The translations under genes were made by a program, and so were the position numbers. Source: Tetracentron sinense (taxonomy: Eukaryota; Streptophyta; Magnoliopsida; Trochodendrales; Trochodendraceae). From it: a DNA stretch of 64,000 bases. Of the stretch, positions 23,391 through 35,830 are shown piece by piece; positions within the stretch are counted from its first letter, which is position 1, and each line of letters opens with the position of its first letter. The stretch spans positions 14,350,041 through 14,414,040 of the forward strand of contig CM026562.1 in assembly GCA_015143295.1 (NCBI GenBank), read 5' to 3'. A model generated the notes under the pieces. That model saw only the letters and a program-made list of their open reading frames with translations. It ran no database searches and was not told the origin of the DNA.

Positions 23391-25504
23391 TTGTATGTAA
23401 CGACCCGAATATTTTTAGAAATAAAAATATTAAATATTTGATTAAGCATATTATTTAATAATTGGTTAAAGTATATGGATATATACTATGTATTAAACCT
23501 TATATTAATGCATGTATATATTAAAAAAGAGTCATTAGCTAAGATTATGACATGTGGTAAGTGCCACATGGCAACATCCTAAGGGGGACGATTAAATAAA
23601 TAAATGGCATTATATTGCTTAATTGTATAATAAGGTATTATATATTAAGCTTAGTACCTGAATCTAAGTATTTAACACCTAAATAAATTGGATGATGACA
23701 CATGGCAAAGTGACATTTGTCAATTCCCTAATAGGGACGTCCAAGATTAGCCAAGGTTAGCGTGATCTAACTAAGATTAGTTAATCAAAGGATGGAAAAG
23801 AAAATGATGGCATGTGATGGACGTACAAGATTCAATCATGAGAATCAAATGCCACATGGCATATTCATTTATTGTGTTCATGAACCAAAGTACTAAAGGG
23901 AGATGCATGAGATGAACTAGGGAAGCATCAAATCTCTACCACGAACAATGCTACATGCCCACTTTATTAACCCTAGGGGTGTGAACTCAAGCTAAGGGAG
24001 GATAATCTTAGGGGGATGAACCATAAGTCTAGTCATTTAAGGAATTAATCATTTGATCATGTACCAAGTTAAGTGCATGAATCTTGATACATTTAACCAT
24101 GGTTGGAGGATTAAACTTAGGAGTTAACAATGAATCCAATTAAATGTAAAAACATGAACCTTATTTATGATGATTCATGTATATTAATGCAAGAGATGAA
24201 TCTACTTACTAGAGTTAATATAAGGCAAGAAAGATTCTTGAATTGGGGAGATGCTACACGCCCACCTATGTTTGACCATGAGTTAAGTAACTCACTTTGG
24301 TTAAGTGAACCATGATATTATATAATACATAGAATTATGTAAGGACTTACTTTAATAATATACATGTACTAAGGTTTATGGTAAATGATTAACCATGAGT
24401 TAAAAAGGGAAACTATGGTTAGGTTAATACATGTGTTAAGAGATTCATATATTGTAGATGAACCTAATCTAGGGGATGCACCCAAATTAAAGTGATACAT
24501 GGAATTTATGGGATACTTGAACCATGGGTTAATTAAGGGAGTGAACCAACATTTATGATAGGCCATGACCCTTGCCTATATAAAGGAGACCCTACACCCA
24601 CTTTGTGCTCACTTCACTTGACAACTTCTTGAGGGACTAGATGACCCCACGCCCACTTCTTGATGCTCGTCCCATTTGGTGCAAAGTCATGAAATATTAG
24701 AGAGAAAGAAAGGAAAGAGAAAGAGGAAAGAAAGAAGAAAGAGAGAAAGAAAGAAAATCGTGCCGGTCCAACCGACTTCGGACTCGGAACCCTACGTCAA
24801 AAAAAGTGTAAGTTTTATTCGATGATATTCTTCTGAATAATATTTTAGAATGAAGGTTAGTAAGTAAAATTCTGAATTAATATTCTAAATAACGATTTAG
24901 AATAGAGGTTAGTATTTTCGAAATAAATACTATGAGAAGAAATGAATATTCTTAATAATAATAATAAATTATTATTTGATGATATTATGTTGATATGCTG
25001 GAAAATAGTAAAATAATACTATGTTGATGCTATGTCGGAATGCTGAAAAATAGTAGAAGAATACTATGCTGAAATTAATAAATGCGATGCTATAGTAAGG
25101 TGCTAAAAATATAAAGTAATTATAATTTATTGCTATATTCTCTACATATGTTACATTCTAATTTATGATAAGAGAAATGATGTATTTGAAATACGAAAAA
25201 GAATTATTCTAAATTATAAAATTATAGTTATGAGATAGCTATAATAAAGATAATTAGAATGAAAAGTGTATAATCAGAATGTTGTGATTTATATGTGTAG
25301 CACCCCGGACTTTTCTATACTTAATGAATAGCATTTTCGTAGCCAATTAACCTTCCACGTAGTCTAATTTATAAATAAGGGAGAAATTGAAAATTCTAAA
25401 ACGTCAGAAATGTTCCTTTTCGAGAGATGAATCCAACGCAAGTTGAATAGTCAAAATCCGACGAACGAGTCAAAAGTTATGGCTAAAATACCGAAACGCG
25501 TTTT

Positions 25505-25819
25505 GCAGAGAACCGATCGCTAGAGCGATCAATCGGTCCAAAACCGATCGCTCGGTTCAAAATAGCGATCGATCGGTTCAAAATAGCGATCGATCGGTCC
25601 ACAACCGATCGATCATTAGCTATCGACTGGTGCACTTTTTTGTATGGGACAAAATTCCAGAGAGGGTGTTTTTGACCGATCGCTCGGTCAAGAACACCGA
25701 TCACTCGGTAGGCGACCGATCGCTCGGTCTTAACCACCGCTCGATTGGTCTATCGCGTGTTGTAGAAATTTCAGTAAGGGCTTTTTTTGTCTTTTAGGCA
25801 TTTCCACCTTGCCTATAAA
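25505..25819 (+). promoter_or_regulatory. N1 promoter: palindrome cluster and TATA box
   Basis: Repeated near-palindromes ACCGATCGCTCGGT and AGCGATCGATCGGT fill 25505-25750 in two groups. TATAAA follows at 25814-25819, 64 bp after the cluster. Regulatory function is inferred from position. Confidence 0.5.
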
Positions 25820-26789
25820 GGCTTGCTCGAGCCTAAGGGTTTCATAATCCCTTAGGGCAGCATTTTGAGAGAGAGTAGAGGAGGGGAAGAGGGGTTTTCA
25901 CCTAGGGTTGTATCTTGTGAGAGATCAAGAGTTCAAGAACCCAAGATCATCTCAAAAGCTTGGATTTCCCCAAATCCAACCTCAAGCACGTGAGGAACAC
26001 ATTCTCCAAGCTAGGGTAGTGTTCTCCACGGCATTTTTCAAAGAGTTTCTCCTCTTCTTCAAGGTTAGTACACCCTACTAACTTCCTTAGTAATAACCTA
26101 GATTTCTTCCTCAAATCTATTGAGTTTACATGTTGGTTGTCTCTTTTTCTTGAGTTGTGATGTAATCCCTATAATAAACAAGATAAACGGATAAAGGTGT
26201 GGGAATGTGCGAATGGATGGTGGATTGTGGTGAATGGATGCCGTTTGGAGTGATGTATGTAGTGTGATGGATAATGGTGGAAGGCCATTTTCAAACATAA
26301 TGAATACACCCTTGTGTTTGTAGAAAAATATGCACTAAGAAACTTAAATCAAAAGACTATAAATGTGATGCCTACAAAGTGTTTGATAAAATGCTTAAAT
26401 GTGAACTTGAATTACGAAAGCATGAATTAAGTTATTCTTCCTAAAAGTCTACCTTGATCAAATGACTTTACATGCTATCTATCTTCCCATTGGATTATAT
26501 TACAAATTGAAATGCTACACTCATGTGATCCTCCTATTTAAGCATGTCATCATGTCTACTACAATTGCTACACACACGCACCCATGCAAGCGTGAACTGG
26601 GTTTTCAAGAATATATGCATCTGATAAACCAAATGAAAATATTATATGTCAAGGAGGTTGGTAGCTTAGGGATGGGCGGGTGCTAGCCTCTGGCTCACAA
26701 GTTGAACATGAATGTCAAGGGTAGGGCATATCCCTAGGATATGTCATACCTGGCTCGTAAGAAAACACGATAAGCAAGAATCAAGAAAC

Positions 26790-27360
26790 ATGGAAGGATG
26801 TTAGTGTACTAAGACCAGGTATGGGCACTAACGTCTGTTCCCAAACAAGTATGAGAGGATGCTGGTATACTAAGACCAGGAACGGGTACTAGCATCTGTC
26901 TCTAAGTAACATGACAAGCATGAAAGTATGCTAGTGTACTAAGACCAGGTACGGGCACTAGTATATGTTTCCAAGACAAATATGGAAGGGTGTTAATGTA
27001 CTAAGACCAGGTACGGGCATGAACACCTATTTCCAACAAGTATGAGAGGATGCTGGTATACTAAGACCAGGCACGGGTACTAGCATCTGTCTCCAAGTAA
27101 CATGACAAGCATGAAAGTATGCTAGTGTACTAAGACCAGGTACGGGCACTAGTATATGTTTCCAAGACAAATATGGAAGGGTGTTAATGTACTAAGACCA
27201 GGTACGGGCATTAACACCTGTTTCCAACAAGTATGAGAGGATATTGGTATCCTAAGACCAAGTCTGGGTGCTAGTATCTGTCTCCAAGCAAGAATCAAGA
27301 AATATGGAAGGGTGATAATGTAGTAAGACCAGGTACGGGCATTATCATCTGTTCCCCAGG
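26790..27360. repeat. About 60-bp minisatellite in N1
   Basis: About nine units contain TACTAAGACCAGGTACGGGC, separated by GGAAGG or AGAGGATGCT spacers. Confidence 0.85.
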
Positions 27361-28264
27361 CAAACAAGAAAATTCACAAGCAGGTCGACAAGAAAACACG
27401 CATGATACTCACGAGACAAGAACCTGATAAGAACCTAGTATGTCCGTCCATTTCATAGTTCGGGTACTAGCCAATGAGAAGAATCTCATAAGACATGAAA
27501 GGAACCCACAAGAAGTATAAAATGTAAAGTGTAAATTACAAGAAACACAAGGAAGGTGAAAAAGGTCTGAGTCAAAACATGAACCCTAAGTATGAGTTTA
27601 AATATGATGCTCAAGATTATATTTGTTATTTGTTATCGCTTCCGCACTCTGATTTTTGAAATGTGATGATGAATTGTATGTTGTAAATTATTTTATTGTT
27701 ATTACTATTGTTAGTTAGTAGCTTGTACTCGCTGAGTATTCCATGCTCAGCCGTACTTTTATGTCGGTAGGTACACTATACGATATATGGACTCCGGTTC
27801 ATTGGATAGAGGTGACTCAAGGAGAGTAGGAGATTACTCTGTTTGTCACCCAGATGTTAGGGGTTAGATATGTGGCCGTGTGGTTGGGTTGAGAGAGAGA
27901 GAGAGATATGTATTTTGGGTCTTTTTCCTTGGGGATTTTCATGTAGGCTTGAGTTGGTAATTCAAGCATTGGACTCTTTTGTACTTATTAAATTTTTTAT
28001 TAAGTCGTTAGTTTATGTTAACACTTGGAAGTACATTTATATTAAAGAAAATTTCAGTTCACTATTTTGCATGCCTTGTATACTCTTTGCAGGTTTGATT
28101 TAAGGTTAAGTCATGTCGCCAAAGTATCCTAACTCATAGGGGGTATTTTGCGGCGTTGCAATATGAAAGTATTATCTTATAATGTCTTAAAGAGAAGACA
28201 AGGAAAAGATAAATACGCTTATCTTAAAAAGGCATCAAGATAGTGGCAAGGCAAAGGGATACCA

Positions 28265-28465
28265 TCAGGCAAAAACTCATGAGGGGTTAGTGATAATTCC
28301 AAGACGGGGTGAGCCTAAGGCAAAAACTCATGAGAGGTTAGTGAAAATTCCAAGACGGTATGAGCCTAAGACAAAAACTCATGAGGGGTTAATGATAACT
28401 CCAAGACAGGGTGAGTCTAAGACAAAAACTCATGAGGGGTGAAAACTTCAAGATGGGGTGAGTCT
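28265..28465 (+). repeat. 51-bp repeat array in G1 5' LTR (first part)
   Basis: Units read CAAAAACTCATGAGGGGTTA then ATGATAACTCCAAGACGGGG. The second part of the array, displaced by N2, lies at 30505-30665. The matching arrays in the 3' LTR are at 39970-40170 and 40310-40515. Confidence 0.85.
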
Positions 28466-28475
28466 AAAGAGATAC

Positions 28476-30375
28476 TGTAGAGTCCCGAATTTTCATCTCA
28501 CGTATGGGTGAATAGTGTGTGAATAGTGCCCAAGTGTGTTTTTGTACACTTCGAGGTCTTATGATCAATATACGCGTTTGGATATTTGGCGTGCATGTTT
28601 CAATGGGTCTATATATCGCTAAGGAGTGTGTATTAAGCTTAAAAGAATGTTAGAAGTGGATTGGAGACGTTTCAAGCAGTGTAAACAAGGGTTTACAGCA
28701 AAACAGGGGATCACCGATCGCTCGGTGATAACCTCCGATCGATCGGTCTTCTACCGATCGCTCGGTAGCTATCGAGCGGTCAACTTTTTTGTATGGGGAA
28801 ATTTTCCAGAGAGGGTGTTTCCAACCGATCGCTCGGCTGAAACCACTGATCGATCGATAAGCCACCGATCGCTCGGTCTTTACCACCGATCGATCGGTCA
28901 TACGCAGATTTTCTTCATTAAGGGTGTTTACGACTTTAACCACCACCCTTTGCCTATAAAAGGGCTGGGTTCATGCGTTAGGGTTTTACAAACCCTCTAT
29001 GCACCATTTTGGAGGATTTTGAAGACGAGAAGAAGGAGAGGAGCTTGGTGATTGTTCAAGCTTGTGGAAGATCAAGGTTCTTCCACTTTCTTTGGTGTTT
29101 CTCAGCCAAGAACTCAAGGTTCTTGCTTGTTCAAGCTTTTGGGAATCAAACTCATTGATTTCACCAAGGTAGATACACTCTACTACCAATCTTGCAATCC
29201 TACTAAGTTTCTCAATGATGTTCTTCTAAATCTATACTACTTATGTATATATATCTTGGATGTCTATGGTGTGGAAGTATGTAGTTTATATACTTGGATG
29301 TAAGCTACTATTATGATGCACTCTAAGTGTTTAATGAAATACCTCTAAGGGATCTTTATGCTTAAATATGATGATTTCTCTCATATACTCATATGCTCGC
29401 ATGTCTCGCATGAATCGATGTTTTCCATGGTTTTCTAAAAGTACGAAAAGGGGTTTTTCACTAAAATGACTAATAAAGAACGATTCTAAGTAACTCCATG
29501 ATTTGTCTAAGATCGTCTCACAAGCTCTACGGATCATACTATGCTCACAAGGAACTCTATGATAAGCTCTAAGATCGTCTCACAAGCTCTACGGATCATA
29601 AATGTAATGCTCTAAGATCTCTAAGGATATGCTCTATGTGCTCTATTGTATCTCCATGTCTCTACGGATCATAATGACTCTAAGTAACTCCATGAACTCA
29701 CAAGAACTCACAAGAACTCACAAGGCTATGATTATTGCATGACTCACACGGATATGGTTTTGGTTTTGGATTTCAGATTTTATCACATATGCTATACATG
29801 ATTTCTACGCTTTAATATGCTTTAAGGATTTCAATCTTCATGCTTTGTATGCTCCATGCTATATTGCTTTATTGTTATTAGTTTGTATACGCTGAGTATT
29901 CCATGCTCAGCCGATATTTGTTATCATCGGCAGGTACTCGGGCTCCATTCGATCTATGTGGTACTGAACCATAGGTAGAGGAAGAGTACTTCGACCCGGA
30001 GCCTTCCATGGATCACTATCAGGATGAGGGTGCAGTAGATAAGTGCCGAGACTTCGACTTTTGTTGATCGGCAGGCTTAGAACTTTAAGATGTTATTTTG
30101 TTATGTGAGTGTGGGGTTTGTCCACTCCGCTTTTGGGTTTCTCACATGTATACACTTTTGTTGGTTCATACTTGAACTGAGTTATAGGAGTATTCTCTTT
30201 TGCTTCCACTATGTTTAGTATTTTAAATTCTGTTGTGCATTCTTTTGCTTCCGCTAGTTATGTTTGTGTTTCTGACAGGTCTCCACGTGTGCCTTATGTA
30301 TTATACTGGAGGTATGATACGGCGGTCACACGTCAATGTATCCCTAACTCCTAGGGGGTATTTTGGGTCGCGACA
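28476..30375 (+). mobile_element. Solo LTR N2, TSD GATAC
   Basis: 1900 bp, TGTAGAGTCCCGAATTTTC to GGGTATTTTGGGTCGCGACA, flanked by GATAC at 28471-28475 and 30376-30380. The empty site survives in the 3' LTR at 40176-40180. Two GAATAGTG words follow the start. Palindrome cluster 28711-28905, TATAAA 28955-28960, repeats based on CTCTAAGATCGTCTCACAAG 29510-29720, stem-loop 29891-29911 followed by ATCGGCAGGTAC. The frame at 28626-29051 only crosses the palindromes. Confidence 0.92.
28711..28960 (+). promoter_or_regulatory. N2 promoter: palindrome cluster and TATA box
   Basis: Eight or so units of ACCGATCGCTCGGT, TCCGATCGATCGGT and ACCGATCGATCGGT span 28711-28905. TATAAA lies 50 bp further on, with CACCACCCTTTG between. 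Function is inferred. Confidence 0.5.
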
Positions 30376-30504
30376 GATACCTTGCAATAATCATCTTGAG
30401 AGGCGAAATTAAGATAAGTCTGGAAGATAAAAGAAAAGATAAAGGAAAGATAAAAATTGTTTATCTTAAAAAGGTTTCAAGATAATGGCAAGGCAAATGG
30501 ATAT

Positions 30505-30665
30505 CATTTGGCAAAAACTCATGAGAGGTTAATGAAAACTTCAAGACGGGGTGAGCCTAAGGCAAAAACTCATGAGGGTTTAAGGAAAACTCCAAGATGG
30601 GGTGAGCCTAAGACAAAAACTCATGAGGGGTTAATGATAACTCCAAGACGGGGTGAGTCTAAAGA
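30505..30665 (+). repeat. 51-bp repeat array in G1 5' LTR (second part)
   Basis: Three units of the CAAAAACTCATGAGG repeat, one fewer than in the 3' LTR. They create the small open frame 30457-30702, which is not a convincing gene. Confidence 0.85.
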
Positions 30666-31188
30666 GGTACCTTTCAGTGATCAACTTGAGAGACAGAGTT
30701 AAGATAAACCGGATCCAAAGTAAAAGATGTTTAAGGAAATGTCAGAAGTAATATTAAATGGTTTAATATTATATTTTTGTGATAAATTTGTTATCTAAAA
30801 GTTTTATTATGCTTATTCTAACTTATTGTTCAGCATAATATTATGGAATATTCTTATTGGGCTTCCTAACTCACTGACTTTTTATGTCACCAGATGATCA
30901 GTAAAAGAACTTGAAAGTGACGTTCAAGGAAAGACGGAGTCGCTTTTGATTTTACTGTTATAATTTGTTATATGTTCATTTTGATGTAATTAAGTTGGTT
31001 ATGTAAACCTTAACTTTAATTATGGACATGGTTATGATGGCTATTGCGTATGAATGGATAAGGGTTTAAAAAGTTTTAAATTCCCTTGGTATTTTATGCT
31101 TCCGCATTATAAGAGAAAAAAGATCTCACGGACGGATTACTCTTACATTTCATTAGTGAAATGTTAAGTTTAAGTCGGGTCGTGACAG

Positions 31189-31206
31189 TTGGTATCAGAG
31201 CGAGGC
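31189..31206 (+). other. Gypsy primer-binding site (initiator tRNA-Met type)
   Basis: TTGGTATCAGAGC starts two bases after the 5' LTR. TGGTATCAGAGC is the complement of the 3' end of plant initiator methionine tRNA, the usual primer of Gypsy and Copia elements. Confidence 0.9.
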
Positions 31207-31966
31207 AATTCCCATCATAACATGTCTAGGTATAAAACTTAGTCTTATACATAAATATACACAAACAAAAACCTAATTATATAGATAGATACATAGTATT
31301 GACTAGGGTAAATGTGCACTGATTAGATGATATGACTAGTCGAGATGATTATGAAAACTAGATCATAGAATGACTGGTTGAGATGATTATGCAAACTAGA
31401 TCATAGAACGATTGGATTATATTAATGGTTATTTTGATGATAGATGCAAACTACAAGGAAGAAATTATGAGTAATCCTAATAATGGTGAAGATGAATTTG
31501 AGGAAAGTTTTGTGGATAACTTTGATATGATTGTTTAGAGTTGAACAGAAATAGTCATATCTTTAGGTTATGATTGAGAATGATAGTATTCTAAAATATT
31601 TTGATGACTTCGAAATGATGTTAATGGAAGATATTAAAGTCTTGATCATTTTTAGGATTTATTGATCATTTAGTGACTGAAAAAAAAAATGAATTCAAAT
31701 GATTACATCTCGGCAGATGAGGTAACAAGTAAGCCTATAGGAGATGAAGATTTATGGGAAGAAAGTTTGGGAGATAATTTTCAGGCTTATAGTTTGGGAT
31801 CTAGGAAAACCATCTAGAGACTAGAGCCCTATACCTATATGTTTTGAATTGATGTTGTTTGTTGAAATTTCTTTTAATGAATAAATTTTATGAGTTTGTT
31901 GAATTGTTTACCTTAGTGTAAGTATTTTCAAGTTAGTTAAATTACTATTGTGTTTAATAGGAAAAC

Positions 31967-32935
31967 ATGCCGCCTAGGAGAGCCCCCAACAACACCTTAG
32001 TCGGAGCCTTTGAAGCCATAACAGCCCTAGCAAACCTGATACAACAACAACAGAATCTGAATAATACTCCTGTTATACCACCCTTGAACCAAAGAAATGG
32101 AAATTGGTTAGAGCAATTCAAGAGATTGAGGCCGCCAACATTTTCTGGTACTACTGATCCCTTAGTAGTAGAAAAATGGATTCAAGGTATCGAGAAGATA
32201 TTTAGGGCAATGGCCTGTATTGAGGAACACAAGACCGAGTTAGCTGTGTTTATGTTAGAAGGAGAGGCTGAACACTGGTGGATAATAGTTGAGAGAACTA
32301 TCCCAGAAAACCTTAGGCCTATTCCTTGGGTAAGATTTACTGAATTATTCTATAAAGTATTTTTCATCTGCTATGAAGAAGAGAAAAGAAATCGAATTTC
32401 TTCAGCTCACACAAGGAAGTTTGACTGTTAATAAGTATGAGCAAAAATTTAATGAACTTTCGAGGTTTGCACCACGATTGGTGGAAGATGATCAATAGAG
32501 GATTGATAAGTTTGAAGACTGCAAATCGGGGAAAGTTAGCAGTTCAACAATTTACTTCATTACAAATATTTTGGATAGGGCGTTGAAGATTGAAAGAGTT
32601 AATGAGGAGTTTCAAAAGTCTAATTTTGACAAAGGAAAGAAAACAGTCGGGAAGACTTGGGAGAAGAAACCAATCAGGAAGATTTGGGATAAGAAATTAT
32701 CAGGAGATGGAAACAAGAAAAGAAAATTTGAAGAGATCAAGCAAGGAAATAATACTAAGAAGTCAGTACCCACTTGTGATCATTGTGGTAAGTGGGGTCA
32801 CAAATCCGAAAATTGTCAAGCTATTCCCAAAGCGTGTTGTCAATGTGGCAAGACAGGACATATCAGGAGAAATTGTCCAGAGTTACCAAAGCAACTGCCG
32901 GATGGAGGCAAGGACGTGTCTTCACTATTACTCAG
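31967..32935 (+). pseudogene. Gypsy Gag (frameshifted)
   Basis: Translation from MPPRRAPNN. Residues about 45-155 form a retrotransposon Gag domain (LRPPTFSGTTDP, VEKWIQGIEKIF, MLEGEAEHWW). The frame breaks near 32360-32430 and resumes at 32571. It then shows two CCHC zinc knuckles, CDHCGKWGHKSENC and CCQCGKTGHIRRNC, with correct C-x2-C-x4-H-x4-C spacing, which bind element RNA. A long non-coding leader with no gene (31207-31966) separates it from the primer site. The frame change and a stop make it non-functional. Knuckles and order fit chromovirus Gag. Confidence 0.85.
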
Positions 32936-33326
32936 GAGGAAGCTAAAGAATGTGAGGATGTTATTGAAGGTAAAATGTTTCTCTTCCAAATTCCTGTAGT
33001 AGCATTAATTGACACTGGCTCTGCACATTCTTCTATGTCTTCCCATTTTGCTAAGAATATTAGAATTAAGCCTGACACATTAGAGTACATGATGACGATT
33101 ACCACATCATCTAGAAAGATTTTGTGCACCAAAACTTTCTACGATCGGTGTCCTATACAAAATGATAGTGTGCAAATGACTGTTGATCTCCTAGTGTTAG
33201 ATATGAAATATTTTAATCTCATACTAGGGATGGATTGGATTTCAAAACACTATGTAGTAAGTTGATTGTAAGGCTAGGACATTAACCTTTAGGATTCCAA
33301 ACATCTTTTAGTTTGTCATACGAGGA
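32936..33326 (+). pseudogene. Gypsy protease (remnant)
   Basis: A different frame from the zinc knuckles. VFTITQEEA opens the domain, the aspartic-protease motif ALIDTGSAHSS follows, and LILGMDWI is the usual second landmark. The enzyme would cut the polyprotein. A TGA lies at 33263-33265, and the tail is split from the rest of Pol by N3 (TSD ATTGA). The catalytic Asp is present, but the frame is broken. Confidence 0.8.
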
Positions 33327-34123
33327 ATTGATGTAGAAACCCATAGTTCATGTTCACTGTACTATGAACAGTGTTAGTGAATAGTGCCCTTGTATGGTGT
33401 TTATAAAGGCCTAAAGCCTTCCATTTTATTCTTGGTAGTATGGTGAGCCAAGTGAGGGTTTTATGTGCGTGTATTAAGTCTCAAAAAGGGAGTATAAATA
33501 TACTCTAAGTGGGTAAAAGCAAGGGTATATAAAATGCCCTAAGTACTTAAAGGGTTGTAAGTGAATAGTGTTGTGAAAAGTGCTATAAACAGTGCTTGTG
33601 AGGTTCAAGGTTCCCTAGGTGCATGTGAATGATGTGAAGAGTTTATTATAGGATTTATGGTATGTAAGGGTACTAGAGAACCCGCCTTGGTGGTTATGGG
33701 TGTTAAAAATATAAAAAAGAATGGGTTCTAAGTGTTAAAGGATGAGTGAGGTCTTAACAACCCTCAACTTTTGGGGCCTCTAGTGTCGTTGTCGCTTATC
33801 CGAATTGAGTGATTCATGAGCCATTAGAAAGGTATCGAAACCCTCTTCGATATTCATGTTTATCACTTTTCCCAATTGTGAGTCAAAGCTAGGTGAAAGG
33901 TGGATTTACTGAAGATGGGTCTGCTGCAAATTCAGAAGTTAGTCTTGGACCAGTTCACTTGTGAGCCCATTTGGACCATAAAAACCTCAAAATTAGGAGT
34001 TGTATAAAATATAAAAGTTGTTTCCCTTTAAAATATGAATCCAACGCATGTTGAATTGTCAAAATTGGACCATCGAATCAAAAGTTATGGCTAAAATACC
34101 GAAGGGAATTTTTGTAGACAAAC

Positions 34124-34282
34124 TCGCTCGAGCGAGATCCAAACCTGCTCGAGTGAGATTAACCAAACTTGAATTTTTGAGTCCCGGGAGCAACCCGCTC
34201 GAGCGAGATGGAAGCCCGCTCGAGCAAGATTGCACAGAAATGTTTTTTTTTGGGTTTTTCTCAACCCAAACACCTATATATA
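34124..34282 (+). promoter_or_regulatory. N3 promoter: CGCTCGAGCG palindromes and TATA box
   Basis: CTCGCTCGAGCGAG (34124-34137) is a perfect 14-bp palindrome. Further units lie at 34146-34158, 34197-34206 and 34217-34228. TATATATA starts at 34275. It has the same place and TCGA centre as in the other copies, but different arms. Confidence 0.5.
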
Positions 34283-35319
34283 CCCCATTTTCGGGGGACC
34301 AAAGTTTCTAACACTTAGAAAATGACTTTTGGAGAGAAAAATGAGAAAACTTAGGTTTCCAAAAGGGAGGTTTCTCTCAAGATCAAGGAAACCCCCAAAT
34401 TCAATCTTCAAGCTTCTCAAGACCAAATGGGGGAGCAAAGATCATGCAAGCCAAGGCTTTTCTCACGAACTAAGCCACGAGGAAACAATCACAAATGAGA
34501 TTTCGTGAGAAGATCAAGAGGAGCTCAAATCCTCACTTCTCATACTTCCACAAGCTTGGATCTTCAAACTAGGATCTTCCTCCTCAAGTTGGATCCTCCA
34601 TCCAACTTGGAGGTTTCTATTCAAGGTTTTTCCTCAAAATAGGAGTTAATCCCCAAAGGTTAGTACACCCTACTAACTACTTTAGTAATAACCTAGGTTT
34701 ATTTTTAAAGCATGTTTGTAGATTTCTTTAGTTAATTCTTTTCTTGAAATTGCTTTATTAAATTCTCAAGTTAAATAAGATAAAGAAGAAATTATGGATA
34801 TGTGGATGTGTGGATGAGGCGATGGAATGCCGTATGGATGTGATGGGTGTTATGTGATGAAAAACGTTGAATGGGCATTGTATGCATAACAAACGCCCAC
34901 CATGTGTTTAACGAAACATATGAACTTAAAGAACTTGAAATAATGTGGCTATGAATGTGTTGCACATTAGGTGTTTGAAAAAATGAGTGAGAATGCTAAG
35001 AATAAAATGAAGGATTTAGGAAATATGATTTGTGTAGCTTTCCTTAAAAAGGTGATTTTAAAACAAATGCTCTATATGTTTTCATTTAATTCCCCATATC
35101 TATGCAATTATAAGAAATGTCACATTATGCTTTATTGTTTCATGTTAACATGATTATTAAAAATAATTGAAATACAACATGTGTCCCATGATTCATCTAT
35201 GATAGTATGATTGTCACGAATGCCACACACACCAAGCACGCATGCATGAACCAAACTTTTAAGTATAAGTACATGAAAAGAAAAACCAAGAACAAGAAAT
35301 ATGAATTGTGAAACAAGCA

Positions 35320-35830
35320 TGAATGTCAAGGGTAGGGCATATCCTTATGATATGTCATACCTGGCTCACAAGTCAAACAAGCATGAATATCAAGGGTAGG
35401 GCATATCCTACGATATGTCATACCTGGCTCACAAGTCAAACAAGCATGAATATCAAGGGTAGGGCATATCTTACGATATATCATACCTGGCTCCCAAGTT
35501 AAACAAGTCAAGCAAGCAAGAATAACATGAAGCTAATGTGTTATGTTCCATCATAGTCCAACATTAGCTAAGCAAGAAAATTTACTAGTGTGTTCCGTTC
35601 CATTATAGTCCAGGCATTAGTACAGCAAGTTAAGATACTAATGTGTTCCGTTCAATCATAGTTCGGGCATTAGTCAAGCAAGAATAACTAGTGTGTTCCG
35701 TTCCACCATAGTCCGGGCACTAGTCAAGTCAAGACATGAGGCTAATGTGTTCCGTTCCATTATAGTCCGAGCATTAGTGAAGCAAGACAAGAACCTAATA
35801 TGTCCGTCAATTTCATAGTTCGGGTACTAG
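35320..35830. repeat. Two minisatellites in N3
   Basis: 35320-35510: three units of about 60 bp with AAGGGTAGGGCATATCCTAC. 35530-35830: about six units of roughly 45-50 bp with GTGTTCCGTTCCATCATAGTC. Confidence 0.85.

Larger units (their letters stand above)
25296..28160 (+). mobile_element. Solo LTR N1, TSD ATATG
   Basis: 2865 bp, from TGTAGCACCCCGGACTTTTC to GGTATTTTGCGGCGTTGCA, flanked by ATATG at 25291-25295 and 28161-28165. The empty site survives in the 3' LTR at 39866-39870. Parts in order: palindrome cluster 25505-25750, TATAAA 25814-25819, minisatellite 26790-27360, stem-loop GCTGAG/CTCAGC 27731-27751 followed by GTCGGTAGGTAC, then a GA tract near 27890. No internal polyprotein is present, so this is one LTR left by recombination or a non-autonomous unit. 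Confidence 0.92.
23396..31187 (+). mobile_element. 5' LTR of Gypsy G1 (split by N1 and N2)
   Basis: Starts TGTAACGACCCGAATATTTT and ends GTCGGGTCGTGACA. Removing N1, N2 and their duplicated 5-bp sites leaves about 3017 bp, against 3080 bp in the 3' LTR. One missing unit of the 51-bp repeat explains most of the difference. A purine-rich GAAAGAAAGGAAAGAGAAAG stretch lies at 24703-24760. Confidence 0.9.

Noticed and set aside
24130..24315. 61-residue frame in the Gypsy 5' LTR
   Set aside because: No domain; the matching segment of the 3' LTR has a frameshift (extra T near 38860), so it is not kept.
26790..27360. CRISPR-like regular repeats
   Set aside because: Plant DNA, imperfect units and homologous spacers; it is a minisatellite inside a solo LTR.
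28626..29051. 141-residue plus frame crossing the N2 palindromes
   Set aside because: It spans palindrome cluster, TATA box and leader; similar DRS-rich frames occur on both strands in N1 and N6.
30457..30702. 81-residue frame of KTHEGLRKTPR repeats, also at 40307-40552
   Set aside because: Created by the 51-bp LTR repeat (a multiple of three); no other sign of a gene.
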